Notes: generated by a model from the sequence alone, not told the origin. Shown: positions 44,019 through 52,950, counted from the stretch's first letter. The stretch is 64,000 nucleotides of DNA from CAZWES01 sp964632395 (GCA_964632395.1 CAZWES010000003.1:4049-68048), one strand, 5' to 3'. Numbers and translations are program-made.

Positions 44019-44105
44019 CCAGTGATTTAGCAAGAATGTCAGCCAAAAGCTAATAGGCCAATTTGCTAAAAAGCTGGAAGCGTAAGTGCTAGTATCTACT
44101 AACAA

Positions 44106-45008
44106 ATGCCTCCGCTCTCCATCATATTTGCCGGCACCCCTGAATTCGCCTGCCCCTCGCTCAAGGCGCTGCATGCGGATCCCGATTTTGAGGTTACGCA
44201 CGTGATTACGCAGCCGGATAAGCCTGTGGGGAGGAAAAGAGAGATCACTGCGCCTCCGGTTAAGAATTTGGCAGAGGAGATGGGGATTGTTGTGTTGCAG
44301 CCGGAGGATGTGAATGAGCTCAGCGTGACACAACAACCGGATTTTCTCGTTGTGGTTGCTTATGGGCAGAAGCTTGGATCTGAAATGCTTGAGCCCCCGA
44401 AGATCGCACCGGTTAACCTGCATCCTTCACTCTTGCCGCACTGGCGCGGGCCTTCGCCGATTCAAAACAGTCTTCTTGCGGGTGAAACTGAGACCGGAGT
44501 CACAATTCAAAAAATGGTCGAAGAAATTGATGCGGGGCCTTTGCTTGCAGGGGAAACCGTCAAAATTGAACCACGTGAGAACAAAAATTCATTGACGGAA
44601 AAGCTTGCAAGAATCGGAGCAGAGCTACTTTTAAAAACTCTAAAAGCTCCACTTAAAGAAACTCCACAGGATGAATCCAAAGTAACACACTGCAAAAAGC
44701 TAACGCGAACAGTTGGTCATGTTGATCCGGAAAAGATGACAGCAGAGGAGATTGATCGGCACGTTCGTGCACTTGTGCCGTGGCCGGGCGTGCGCGTCGG
44801 TTCCGCACGCGTCGCGCGTGCGGGTCAAAGCGCGCCTCCGGCGCGCCTAGATGGCGTAAAACTCATCGAAACCTCGCTCTCACCGCACCCGGATGCCTTC
44901 GAGTTCCCGTGTGCAAAGCAGACTTTTCTTTACGTTCTAAAAATGCAGTCCCCGGGGAGGAAGGTTGTTACGGGGGTGGAGTGGGGGAGGGGGAAAAGTG
45001 TGTTATAA
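44106..45008 (+). CDS. fmt: Methionyl-tRNA formyltransferase
   Basis: The protein is 300 aa. Signatures: FAGTPEFACPSL, VVVAYGQKL, and catalytic NLHPSLLPHWRGPSPIQ. It formylates initiator Met-tRNA. In the C-terminal domain, PWPGVRVGSARVARAGQSAPPARLDG contains an extra GC-rich palindromic segment (about 44796-44850). The last 19 residues are encoded by a 56-bp sequence that recurs at 45621-45676. A TAGTAT hexamer (44090-44095) lies 10 nt before the ATG. Confidence 0.95.
   Translation: MPPLSIIFAGTPEFACPSLKALHADPDFEVTHVITQPDKPVGRKREITAPPVKNLAEEMGIVVLQPEDVNELSVTQQPDFLVVVAYGQKLGSEMLEPPKIAPVNLHPSLLPHWRGPSPIQNSLLAGETETGVTIQKMVEEIDAGPLLAGETVKIEPRENKNSLTEKLARIGAELLLKTLKAPLKETPQDESKVTHCKKLTRTVGHVDPEKMTAEEIDRHVRALVPWPGVRVGSARVARAGQSAPPARLDGVKLIETSLSPHPDAFEFPCAKQTFLYVLKMQSPGRKVVTGVEWGRGKSVL
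44940..44995 (+). repeat. Direct repeat: fmt 3' end, copy 1
   Basis: 56 bp starting AAAATGCAGTCCCCGGGG. It differs at two bases from 45621-45676. It forms the present fmt 3' end. Confidence 0.85.
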
Positions 45009-45018
45009 TGGTGTTATT

Positions 45019-45216
45019 ATGGCAATCGACTGGACCAATCTCTATCGGAAATTCAAGGGGCTGTGGGTGGCCCTGGATGATGATGAATCCACAGTGATGG
45101 GAAGTGGTAGAACGGCAAAAGAAGCTTACGATCAGGCGCGTGAGAAAGGGTGTGATGTGCCCACGCTTACTCGTATGCCATCCGATCTTGTAACGTACAT
45201 TGGGGGAGGCGCATGA
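45019..45216 (+). CDS. DUF5678-like small protein
   Basis: The protein is 65 aa: LYRKFKGLWVALDDDESTVMGSGRTAKEAYDQAREKG, then a CDVPTLTRMP turn. This matches the short DUF5678 pattern (a one-domain protein of unknown role, often beside a partner gene). A perfect TATAAT (45004-45009) ends 9 nt before the ATG. It overlaps the next gene by 4 nt, so the two form an operon. Confidence 0.8.
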   Translation: MAIDWTNLYRKFKGLWVALDDDESTVMGSGRTAKEAYDQAREKGCDVPTLTRMPSDLVTYIGGGA

Positions 45217-45608
45217 AATACCGTTACAAAAGGTTCGGCCAAGATGTTCTGCGCCCCGTTATTCCTGTGGAACTCGAGCATGATGGAATGGTTCTTCGAT
45301 ATGAAGCTCTCGTAGATTCTGGGGCTGATATGTGCATCTTTCCCGGTGAAATTGGTGACCTTCTTGGTATTGAAGTTGAGCGAGGTATAGTAAAAAGTGT
45401 CACAGGGGTCACAGGGGTTTTGCAAAGCTATTACATTCATCCTGTTTCAATTCGCATTGGAGAAGTATCAGTTAGTATTGATGTAGGATTCCTTCCTCAC
45501 ATGACAGATTTTGGCTACGGAGTTCTTGGTCAGAATGGCTTCTTTGATTTGTTCAAGGTTACGTTTGATTTGCAAAAGGAAGAAGTTGAACTTGATAAGT
45601 ATTCCTGA
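45213..45608 (+). CDS. Retropepsin-like aspartic protease
   Basis: The protein is 131 aa. The active-site triad motif is ALVDSGADMCIFP (D-S-G-A, residues about 33-45), and a second block VLGQNGFFDLFKV resembles the ILG-x-N/D-x-L strand of clan AA proteases. It is a single-lobe protein and would act as a dimer. It is translationally coupled (ATGA overlap) to the DUF5678 gene. Target unknown. Confidence 0.85.
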   Translation: MKYRYKRFGQDVLRPVIPVELEHDGMVLRYEALVDSGADMCIFPGEIGDLLGIEVERGIVKSVTGVTGVLQSYYIHPVSIRIGEVSVSIDVGFLPHMTDFGYGVLGQNGFFDLFKVTFDLQKEEVELDKYS

Positions 45609-45620
45609 AGATCTGCGTGC

Positions 45621-45676
45621 AAAATGCAGTCCCCGGGGAGGAATGTTGTTACGGGAGTGGAGTGGGGGAGGGGGAA
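45621..45676 (+). repeat. Direct repeat: displaced fmt 3' end, copy 2
   Basis: The same 56 bp as 44940-44995 with two changes. It stays in the old fmt frame and ends in TGA at 45678-45680, encoding a plausible original Fmt end (TGVEWGRGN). Confidence 0.85.
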
Positions 45677-45686
45677 TTGACGCGGC

Positions 45687-46271
45687 CTAACTTCTTCGAA
45701 GCAATACATCAAAGAATTGTCGCAAGAACAAACGTTGCTCCTGTTGCAACTGAGAGAAATCTGCTGAACCAGTTTTAACTCCATCAAAGAATGATTGAAT
45801 GCGGTCGAGATCGTGGTCGCCGGTACAATGTAGAACATGTCTAACATTTTTTTCTGCTTCAAGTATTGCGACGTCGAGGTGAGTCGTTCCACTTATTGTG
45901 AATTTGAAAGAGGCGTCATATTCCTCGAAGTCCGACATTTCACTTTTTGGTTGAATTCTGTCTAGTACTTGCTCTACGACTTGATCGGCGATCCGTGCGA
46001 CCATTAGGAGTTTTGCGTCTGCTTCAGTATGGTTTACGAGGGCCCGGACTTTATATGGTCCACTATCTTGCAGCTCAACATAAAAAGGATGTTCATCGCT
46101 CGATCTGTCTCTATGCATTGCTAGTTCCCCATCATCATCACTGATGGTCATTGAGTTAGATCCATTTCTTGTGCCACCACCACGAGGTCCGTATCCGTAA
46201 ACGTACTTGCCACTTGGTGAGATGTTCGAAAGTAATTCGGCTGGAGCACGCTGTTCAGTTTCAGATGTCAT
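45687..46271 (-). CDS. Hypothetical protein
   Basis: The protein is 194 aa. It has a Gly-rich N-terminal part (YGYGPRGGGTRNG) and an alpha/beta C-terminal part. No family recognised. It stands alone between the fmt-linked module and the clpC control region. Confidence 0.55.
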   Translation of the reverse strand: MTSETEQRAPAELLSNISPSGKYVYGYGPRGGGTRNGSNSMTISDDDGELAMHRDRSSDEHPFYVELQDSGPYKVRALVNHTEADAKLLMVARIADQVVEQVLDRIQPKSEMSDFEEYDASFKFTISGTTHLDVAILEAEKNVRHVLHCTGDHDLDRIQSFFDGVKTGSADFSQLQQEQRLFLRQFFDVLLRRS

Positions 46272-46341
46272 AATAACTCTACTCTCTCACAAAATCGGCT
46301 GTTGTCAAGAACTCCAAATCAATTTTTCCCACTTAATATGC

Positions 46342-46347
46342 TACAAT
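46342..46347 (+). promoter_or_regulatory. -10 element of clpC (TATGCTACAAT)
   Basis: Extended -10, TATGCTACAAT with hexamer at 46342-46347. The CIRCE operator begins 20 nt downstream. Confidence 0.5.
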
Positions 46348-46367
46348 TCCCGGAACCTAACGTACCA

Positions 46368-46394
46368 TTAGCACTCAGTTGTTTAGAGTGCTAA
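46368..46394. promoter_or_regulatory. CIRCE operator of clpC (perfect)
   Basis: TTAGCACTC-N9-GAGTGCTAA, an exact match to the HrcA-binding consensus. It implies HrcA heat-shock control; hrcA itself is not in the window. Confidence 0.92.
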
Positions 46395-46451
46395 AATAGG
46401 TACGAAACAGGGTTCAAAGTTGATCGTTTTAAATTCTGAATAATAGGCAAC

Positions 46452-46554
46452 CGTGTCGCCCTTCGACTCCGGCATGCTGTCTCTCGACTCGTCGTCTGTC
46501 GCTACGCTCCAGACTCCTCGCTCGAGAAGAGCACGCCTCCGCTCAGGGTGACAC
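46452..46554. repeat. Palindromic dispersed repeat in the clpC leader
   Basis: GTGTCGCCCTTCGACTC at the left and CTCAGGGTGACAC at the right are imperfect inverse ends. The inside words (CTCTCGACTCGTCG, CTCCTCGCTCGAGAAG) are dyad-rich. Same family as the inserts in pcrA, uvrC and priA. Confidence 0.65.
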
Positions 46555-46578
46555 TGCTACCATTACCCTCACAAACCC

Positions 46579-49197
46579 ATGCACCCATTTGACCGCTTTA
46601 CTCCCAATGCCAAGCTTGCACTGCAGATTGCAGAGCAGGAGGCAAAGAATGTGAAATCAAGTTACATCGGAACCGAGCATTTGCTGCTTGGAGTTCTTTC
46701 TATTCCAAAGTCACTCGGATTCTCAATCCTGACTGGTGCAGGGGTAACACAGGAAAACGTGAGGATACTTTTGCGTGCGAGCAAGACTTCTGAGATTGAG
46801 GGAGAGAACATTAAGCACGGGCTTTCACAGTATCTGCATGATGTTATTGAGCAAAGCGTAATCACTGCGCACAAATTCCGCCATGCAAATGTGGGAACGG
46901 AACACCTTTTATATGCACTCGTGGGTGGAGGGCGAAATGCATCAGTCCTCCTTTTAGAAAACATGCAGGTGGAGCCGGACGACCTCAAATTGCACATCGA
47001 GGAAATGTTCGGGCAGATAAGCCAGTTTAAGCAACAGAGTAAAAATATGGAGTACTCGCTCGAGAACTTTTTCCAGGGGTTGCAGGGTGCGATTGCCGGG
47101 ATGCAACAGGGTATGCCCACTCCGGATCCGGAAGGTTTGCAAAAGAGAAAGAATCAGGGGAAAAGCAAAACTCCGGTGCTTGATTACTTTACAACCGATC
47201 TGATCGAGAAAGCGCAAAAAGGCGAGCTTGATCCGATAATCGGAAGGAACACAGAGATCGAACGCGTAATCCACATCCTTAACCGAAAGACAAAAAATAA
47301 TCCAGTCCTAATCGGAGAGCCTGGGGTCGGGAAGACTGCTGTCGCGGAAGGGCTTGCTCAGTGGATTGCGAAGGAGAAAGTTCCATCAACACTGCTTGGC
47401 AAGCGCGTTCTTATCCTTAACATGGGATCCGTTATCGCCGGAACAAAATATCGCGGTGAATTCGAACAGCGCTTTGATGACATTATCAAGGAAGCAAGCG
47501 AAAGTGAGAGCGAGGTGATCCTCTTTATAGATGAAATCCACACGATAGTTGGAGCGGGATCAGCGGAAGGCTCGCTTGATGCTGCAAATATCCTAAAGCC
47601 CGCACTTTCTCGTGGGGCACTCCAAATAATCGGTGCAACAACAACTGATGAATACAGAAAGAGTGTGGAGAAAGACCGTGCGCTCGAGCGCAGGCTCCAA
47701 TCAATTATGATCGATGAGCCGAGTGTGGAGGACAGCATCAAGATTTTGCAGGGACTTCGTCAATCCTACGAAGAGTTCCACAACCTCTCAATCAGCGATG
47801 AAGCAATTAAAGCAGCAGTCACATTGAGCAAGCGTTATGTCACCGAACGTTATCTGCCAGATAAGGCGATTGATCTTCTGGATGAGGCAGCAGCGTGGCG
47901 TGGCTTAACTGCGAATCCAGATGATTCCGAGATGAAAAAGCTCAAGAAGGAACTAGAAAAGCTGGAGAACGATAAGATTGCTGCGGTAAAAGATCAAAAA
48001 TACCACAAGGCTTTGTCTCTTCGCCAAAAAGAAGAGGATTTGCAGAAGCAGATGCTGGCATTGCGCGGACAGGGCGATGGCGATAAAAGGAGTCCAATAG
48101 AAATTTCTGAGGATGACATCATGCAGGTTGTTGCAAAGATGACTGGCATCCCCGTTACAAAGCTCATGAAAAAGGAGACCAAGCGTCTTCAGTCCCTCGA
48201 AAATGTTCTTAAGAAAAAGGTGGTCGGGCAGGAGGAGGCGATCGGGCATGTTGCTCGTGCTATCAGAAGGTCAAGAGTTGGCATTTCTGATCAGAAGCGT
48301 CCGATCGGGACATTCCTTTTTCTTGGGCCTACAGGAGTTGGAAAAACAGAACTCGTACGACAGCTTGCAGCAGAAGTCTTTAATCGTGAGGACTCACTCA
48401 TCAAAATTGATATGTCTGAGTTCATGGAACGTCACAACGTTTCGCGCTTAACTGGAACTACTGCAGGATACGTTGGATACGAGGAAGGAGGCCAACTCAC
48501 GGAGATGGTGCGCCGCAAGCCTTATTCCATTGTTTTGTTTGATGAGATAGAAAAAGCACACTCAGATTTCTTCAACATTCTTTTGCAGATTATGGAGGAT
48601 GGATGCCTGACGGATGGAAAAGGTAAGAAGGTGGACTTTACGAACACGATCATAATTATGACGAGTAACATTGGTGCGGAAAAACTTACCAAGCAGGCTG
48701 CGAAGATTGGATTTAAAATCGAAGATGATGATGCAAAGAATGCGCAGATGGAATATGAGGAGAAGCGCGAGGAAGTTCTGAAGGAGCTTAAGAAAGTAAT
48801 GCGACCGGAATTCCTAAACCGCCTTGATCACGTAATAGTCTTCAACCCACTGAACCAAAAGCACATCCGAAAGATTGTCGACCTACACCTCGATATGCTT
48901 GCAGATCGCCTAAAGGAGCGGGGGTACAAGATAAGCGTAGATAAGAAGGTTGTAAATCTTCTTGCCGAAAAAGGTTTTGATCCTGATTTTGGCGCGCGTC
49001 CTGTCCGTCGTGTTGTTCAGGAAAAGATCGAAGACGGCATTGCCGAACACATTCTTAAAGAGGTGTTTAAGAAGGGGGATACGATAAAGGTTGTGATGAG
49101 AGGGGAGGAGAAGGTTGAGTTTATGCCCAGTGGTGCGAGCTCGAATGGTTCAAGGAAGAAATCTGTTGGTAAGAAAGTGAGGAAGGTAACTGCATAG
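46579..49197 (+). CDS. clpC: ClpC-family ATP-dependent unfoldase
   Basis: The protein is 872 aa. It has two Clp N-repeats (FTPNAKLALQIAEQEA, GTEHLLLGVL), AAA-1 (GEPGVGKTAVAEGLA), a middle segment with a UVR-like helix (DQKYHKALSLRQKEEDL) and AAA-2 (GPTGVGKTELVRQLA, VRRVVQEKIED). It feeds substrates to ClpP. It is under a CIRCE operator. The leader between CIRCE and the ATG contains a dispersed repeat, an unusually long untranslated part (about 200 nt). Confidence 0.95.
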   Translation: MHPFDRFTPNAKLALQIAEQEAKNVKSSYIGTEHLLLGVLSIPKSLGFSILTGAGVTQENVRILLRASKTSEIEGENIKHGLSQYLHDVIEQSVITAHKFRHANVGTEHLLYALVGGGRNASVLLLENMQVEPDDLKLHIEEMFGQISQFKQQSKNMEYSLENFFQGLQGAIAGMQQGMPTPDPEGLQKRKNQGKSKTPVLDYFTTDLIEKAQKGELDPIIGRNTEIERVIHILNRKTKNNPVLIGEPGVGKTAVAEGLAQWIAKEKVPSTLLGKRVLILNMGSVIAGTKYRGEFEQRFDDIIKEASESESEVILFIDEIHTIVGAGSAEGSLDAANILKPALSRGALQIIGATTTDEYRKSVEKDRALERRLQSIMIDEPSVEDSIKILQGLRQSYEEFHNLSISDEAIKAAVTLSKRYVTERYLPDKAIDLLDEAAAWRGLTANPDDSEMKKLKKELEKLENDKIAAVKDQKYHKALSLRQKEEDLQKQMLALRGQGDGDKRSPIEISEDDIMQVVAKMTGIPVTKLMKKETKRLQSLENVLKKKVVGQEEAIGHVARAIRRSRVGISDQKRPIGTFLFLGPTGVGKTELVRQLAAEVFNREDSLIKIDMSEFMERHNVSRLTGTTAGYVGYEEGGQLTEMVRRKPYSIVLFDEIEKAHSDFFNILLQIMEDGCLTDGKGKKVDFTNTIIIMTSNIGAEKLTKQAAKIGFKIEDDDAKNAQMEYEEKREEVLKELKKVMRPEFLNRLDHVIVFNPLNQKHIRKIVDLHLDMLADRLKERGYKISVDKKVVNLLAEKGFDPDFGARPVRRVVQEKIEDGIAEHILKEVFKKGDTIKVVMRGEEKVEFMPSGASSNGSRKKSVGKKVRKVTA

Positions 49198-49221
49198 AGC
49201 GGGTTGTTCACTTGGTTTGGT

Positions 49222-49365
49222 CGCAGAAAATTTACAATTTACAATTTTCAATTTACAAATAATTTTCAATTTTCAAGATCCAATGATCAAACCTTTTGAA
49301 AAATTGAAAATTGATATTTGAAAATTGAATGAAAATTGATCCTTGATAATTGTAAATTTTCTGCG
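49222..49365. repeat. 144-bp inverted-repeat element of TTTTCAAT words
   Basis: Exact 18-bp ends: CGCAGAAAATTTACAATT (49222-49239) and AATTGTAAATTTTCTGCG (49348-49365). The inside consists of AATTTTCAATTTAC-type words in both orientations, so it can form one long AT-rich hairpin. It lies between convergent clpC and ruvX. Confidence 0.8.
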
Positions 49366-49371
49366 ATCACA

Positions 49372-49764
49372 TCAGGTATCAGTATTTTTCTCCAACCAAA
49401 CTGAGAGCAGCATTGTAGCTGCCTGTGCATTCCTATCCTCCGAGACTTCTTTGTTATAAACCTTGCTCGTCTCACGCTCATCAACAAATTCAATCGCGCA
49501 GGTTGGGGATGCTTCTTCAATCAAATTTGCTACCCGATGGACGTGCTCGGCTTCTTCTCCCTCTCCTCCATCCATCAAAAACGGCATGCCGACGATTAGA
49601 GTTCCAACTTCACGCTCTTCAACAAACTTTTTAACCTCATCAACCAACTCCTCGTCATTTTCGTGATGGATGGTATCAAGCGGCATCGCGACCTCTACAC
49701 GAGGGTCTGCGAACGCAACTCCGGTGTGTTTCTTGCCGATGTCCAGAGCAAGCAGTGTGTTCAT
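49372..49764 (-). CDS. ruvX: YqgF/RuvX-family RNase H-fold nuclease
   Basis: The protein is 130 aa. MNTLLALDIGKKHTGVAFAD is the first RNase H-like strand with the catalytic Asp; LIVGMPFLMDG and EFVDERETS are the other family blocks, and RNAQAATMLLSVWL closes it. It is probably involved in 16S rRNA 5' processing or Holliday-junction metabolism. Its start overlaps the upstream orphan gene by 89 nt. Confidence 0.93.
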   Translation of the reverse strand: MNTLLALDIGKKHTGVAFADPRVEVAMPLDTIHHENDEELVDEVKKFVEEREVGTLIVGMPFLMDGGEGEEAEHVHRVANLIEEASPTCAIEFVDERETSKVYNKEVSEDRNAQAATMLLSVWLEKNTDT

Positions 49765-50056
49765 TGATATTTATGATGGCATGACCTTCTTTCAGGATAT
49801 CACTTATAGCTCTTATCACGCTTAATATAACAAAATGATGCGTGAGTGTCTCAGGGTTTAGCGTGTTTAGCGCAGCTCTGTATTCCCAGTCAATATTTCT
49901 GAGTGTTACCAGTGGATGTGTACTATGTTCTTTTTTTAATCTATCTAATACAACATCAACGGATTCACAAAAGTCTTCGTCTGTCGCCTCAGGAGTAAAG
50001 CTGCGCTGAGTGTAGTGCCCTTTCGCCATATCTATAATTTGTTCTCTTTCAAGCAT
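49676..50056 (-). CDS. Hypothetical small protein
   Basis: The protein is 126 aa from the ATG at 50056 (MLEREQIIDMAKGHYTQRSF). The N-terminal 95 residues look like a real helical protein; the last 30 (EHTACSGHRQETHRS...) re-read the start of ruvX in another frame. It overlaps rpsT by 8 nt, so rpsT, this gene and ruvX may be one transcript. The C-terminus may be an artefact of a long overlap. Confidence 0.5.
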   Translation of the reverse strand: MLEREQIIDMAKGHYTQRSFTPEATDEDFCESVDVVLDRLKKEHSTHPLVTLRNIDWEYRAALNTLNPETLTHHFVILSVIRAISDILKEGHAIININEHTACSGHRQETHRSCVRRPSCRGRDAA

Positions 50057-50327
50057 TCTTCTTTGATGTAACACCAGATACTGCCCTGCAAATCCTACTC
50101 TTCTTCCTATTCGCATTCTTTTTGTGGATTATGTGTCGTTTTGCTGCCATATCCACTGCCTTCATTGCCGCAGGCAGCGCCTTTTCCGCTTCCTTCTGCT
50201 TTCCCGCCTCGGCCAACGAGAGCACCTTCTTCATCATGGTCTTCATGCGCGATTTATAAGGCAGACGGCGCGCTGTGCGCGTTTTGGTCTGCTTCATGCG
50301 TTTTATGGCGGATTTGATTATTGGCAC
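50049..50327 (-). CDS. rpsT: 30S ribosomal protein S20
   Basis: The protein is 92 aa, highly basic: MPIIKSAIKRMKQTKTRTAR, KSRMKTMMKKVL, KAVDMAAKRHIIHKKNANRKKSRI. Typical length and pattern for S20, which binds the bottom of the 30S body. It heads a minus-strand cluster with an orphan gene and ruvX. Confidence 0.95.
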   Translation of the reverse strand: MPIIKSAIKRMKQTKTRTARRLPYKSRMKTMMKKVLSLAEAGKQKEAEKALPAAMKAVDMAAKRHIIHKKNANRKKSRICRAVSGVTSKKNA

Positions 50328-50380
50328 GAGGCATAGGATAGGGAAAGTTTTTGCTTGCGCAAGGAGAAAGGAGTGGAATA

Positions 50381-50692
50381 ATGCGTTTCATGACAGAATT
50401 AGTTGAAAGAGATGACCACCCGGCTACACCGCACATCATTAGTTATTTGACCGGAAAATTTCCTAGACTCGACCCCGGGGAAGATATTGAAGTAATTAAT
50501 ACTTGTATGGGTACTCATGAAGTCAGGTTACATACTGATATTTCGGGTACGAGAGTACGGGTATGTCTACTACTTCTGAATTTACCTTGTGATCCTAATG
50601 GGATTCGTTGTGCATTATGGGAACAGCAGGTAGTGGACATCAATGCACTCCGTAGCTATGTGAGTGAGAGAATGGTGCAATCAGCTCAGTAA
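50381..50692 (+). CDS. Hypothetical small protein
   Basis: The protein is 103 aa (MRFMTELVERDDHPATPHI). No family recognised. The ATG at 50381 is preceded at a good distance by AAGGAG (50366-50371), one of the few Shine-Dalgarno-like sites in the window; a second ATG at 50390 is possible. Convergent with priA, 2 nt between the ends. Confidence 0.55.
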   Translation: MRFMTELVERDDHPATPHIISYLTGKFPRLDPGEDIEVINTCMGTHEVRLHTDISGTRVRVCLLLLNLPCDPNGIRCALWEQQVVDINALRSYVSERMVQSAQ

Positions 50693-50694
50693 AC

Positions 50695-52950
50695 TCAAAC
50701 GCACTCAACCGGATCCACATCCACAATTCCATGGAACTCGGGAAGGCGCTTGAGAATTTCTCTCAAATTTTTTCCGCGCAGGAAGACGTACCAGGTTTTG
50801 TTGCCGCCGAATAATGATGGGCTGCGGGAGATTTTAATATTGTGGATCGCCATGTCGTCCCTCGATGCTTCGACCGCGCTCAGCACAGGTACGCCCCTCG
50901 ATACGCCCTTCGGGCTACTCGGGGCTACTCGGGATGACATGGCTAGGTTCTCGACAAATTTCCTGCTTTCGCTTGCAGCTTTTGGTCCGGAGAAAACAAA
51001 CCTGATCATCTCTGTCTCTGGTGGATAATTTACTTTTGCACGTTCTGCGAGTTCGCGTTCAAGATAATTTCTCACATCATGTCTTGCGGCGAGCTCAACT
51101 TCAATCGCTCGTGGGCGGAAGGTTTGGATTATCACTTCGCCGGGATCACGGCGGCCGGCACGTCCGGTCAATTGTGTCAAAAGTTGAAACACGCGCTCGC
51201 CGGCACGAAAGTGCGGGAGCGAGAGGCCAACATCTGCAAGTAATACTGCAGCCAAAGTTACATTCGGAAGATCCAATCCCTTCACGACCGATTGAGTTCC
51301 AAGAAGAATATCCGCCTTCCCCGTTTTCATTTTTTCCAACAGCACTCTCATTTTTTCCGGAGTTTTGAGTGTATCTGCATCGGCTCTAAGTATTCGAGCC
51401 TCCGGGAAGAGTTCATCAAGTATGGATTCAACGCGCTGAGTTCCGGCACCCACGGGTCTCAATTTCTTGGAAGCGCATTTTGGGCATTGCTCCGGAACTT
51501 TATGAGTTTTCCCCGTGTGGTGTGAAAGAAGGTGAGGTCGGGAGCCACGGAAGTGAACTGTGTAGGGGAGGTGAGTTTCCGGGTCCTCAAATCGGTATCT
51601 GCATTCCATGCAAAGGAGGGATGTCGCAAATCCTCTACGATTCAGAAAGAGGATGGTTTGCTCGTGATTCTTGAGCCTTGTGCGGATTGCGTTTATCAGG
51701 GTTGGAGAAAGCGGGTAGAAGCGATCAAACTGTATCTCTGCAAGATCTATGACTTGTACAGAAGGAAGTTTTGCACCGCCGTATCTCTCAGGCAGTTCCA
51801 CGAGTTGGTACTTATTGGTTTTTGCTTTGTGCCAGGATTCTATGGAGGGGGTGGCGGAGCCTAGAACAAGCTTCACATCCAAGCTCTCCGCTACCTTCCC
51901 TGCATGATACCTAGGCGTCTGCTCGTTTTTGTAAGTCCACTCGTGTTCTTCATCCAAGATGATGAGGCCAAGATCATTTAAAGGTGAGAAGAGTGCAGAT
52001 CTTGATCCAATTACAAGCCTGATCGATCCCTCTTTGCAAGCGCGCCATGCTTTCCTCCTTTGTGCATCAGTCAGACGGCTGTGGATTATTGCGATTGAGT
52101 CACGGTCAACAAGTTGCTGGAATCTCCCAATAAAATTTTCCGTCAACAAAATTTCCGGCAGCAGAAGAATTGCAGATTTTCCTTCTTTGATCGTATCCCT
52201 GATGAGTGCTGCGTAAACTTCAGTTTTTCCTGATCCTGTGATGCCGAAGAGGAGCGTCGATCTTGGATCAAGTTTTATGGCTTTGTAGGCTGCGGTTTGG
52301 CGGGGTGTGAGAGAGACTTCGCTGATGATGGGGGATGTTGTTTGTTGTGCTTTGCAAGTTTCTAGTTCCTGGTTTCTAGTTTCTAGTTTCGATTCAATTA
52401 GGTTTCGTTCACTGAGTCTTTTTAATACGTCTTTTGATATGCCAGTTTCTTCGCGAACTTTTTCCCAAGGTGTCCAGTCTTTATCTTTTAGATATTCCAG
52501 CAACCATTCCTGATTTTTTCCGAGGCGCTTAGTGTCATCCCTCGATACGCCCTTCGGGCTACTCGGGGCTACTCGGGATGACATGCAGCGAATCATCAGC
52601 TCCTCCACCGGCAACAACTTTTTCCATTCGCCGCCGGGCAACCAAACGCCGAGCGCCTGGCGCAATGTGCACATGTAATACTCCGCCATCCATCTGGAGG
52701 TTTCAATTTGATCTCTTGTCAGGAGTGGACCATCGCCCAGAACCTCGGCAATCTCTTTAACGTCATAATTTCCCTCAGGCTTTTTTTCATTAACTTCAGT
52801 GACGATACCCTCAACTAGTTGTTTCCTGAGTGGTGCTTTCACAAGCGAGCCAACTCCAAATCCTGGTATTCGTATGCAGGATACTGCGTCATAGGTCAAT
52901 CCATTGCCTATTCCGGCCTGCCTGGTGTTGAGGATTACGGTGGCGTACAT
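50695..52950 (-). CDS. priA: Primosomal replication-restart helicase PriA
   Basis: The protein is 751 aa. An N-terminal 3'-DNA-binding domain is followed by a winged helix and the helicase (Walker A LLFGITGSGKTEVYAAL, DEEHEW, TGRAGR). The zinc region has only CMEC and CPKC, four Cys, where eight are usual. Two in-frame palindromic inserts both encode MSSRVAPSSPKGVSR: 52532-52584 (residues ~123-140) and 50851-50943 (~670-700). A third insert (about 52360-52400, SKLETRNQELET) matches the TTTCTAGTTCCTGG repeat type. The ATG at 52950 is preferred to a TTG two codons upstream. Confidence 0.95.
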   Translation of the reverse strand: MYATVILNTRQAGIGNGLTYDAVSCIRIPGFGVGSLVKAPLRKQLVEGIVTEVNEKKPEGNYDVKEIAEVLGDGPLLTRDQIETSRWMAEYYMCTLRQALGVWLPGGEWKKLLPVEELMIRCMSSRVAPSSPKGVSRDDTKRLGKNQEWLLEYLKDKDWTPWEKVREETGISKDVLKRLSERNLIESKLETRNQELETCKAQQTTSPIISEVSLTPRQTAAYKAIKLDPRSTLLFGITGSGKTEVYAALIRDTIKEGKSAILLLPEILLTENFIGRFQQLVDRDSIAIIHSRLTDAQRRKAWRACKEGSIRLVIGSRSALFSPLNDLGLIILDEEHEWTYKNEQTPRYHAGKVAESLDVKLVLGSATPSIESWHKAKTNKYQLVELPERYGGAKLPSVQVIDLAEIQFDRFYPLSPTLINAIRTRLKNHEQTILFLNRRGFATSLLCMECRYRFEDPETHLPYTVHFRGSRPHLLSHHTGKTHKVPEQCPKCASKKLRPVGAGTQRVESILDELFPEARILRADADTLKTPEKMRVLLEKMKTGKADILLGTQSVVKGLDLPNVTLAAVLLADVGLSLPHFRAGERVFQLLTQLTGRAGRRDPGEVIIQTFRPRAIEVELAARHDVRNYLERELAERAKVNYPPETEMIRFVFSGPKAASESRKFVENLAMSSRVAPSSPKGVSRGVPVLSAVEASRDDMAIHNIKISRSPSLFGGNKTWYVFLRGKNLREILKRLPEFHGIVDVDPVECV
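50851..50943. repeat. In-frame repeat insert 2 in priA
   Basis: It ends with the same 50-bp sequence as 52532-52584 (CTCGATACGCCCTTCGGGCT, then ACTCGGGGCTACTCGGGATG) and has an extra GCTTCGACCGCGCTCAGCAC part at the left. ATGTCGTCC and GGATGACAT are the inverted ends. Confidence 0.8.
52532..52584. repeat. In-frame repeat insert 1 in priA
   Basis: 53 bp with ends TGTCATCCC and GGGATGACA as exact inverse copies. The middle CGCCCTTCGGGCTACTCGGG is dyad-rich. It keeps the frame. Confidence 0.8.

Noticed and set aside
43914..44423. 169-residue minus-strand frame opposite fmt
   Set aside because: It is the shadow of fmt plus the repeat element.
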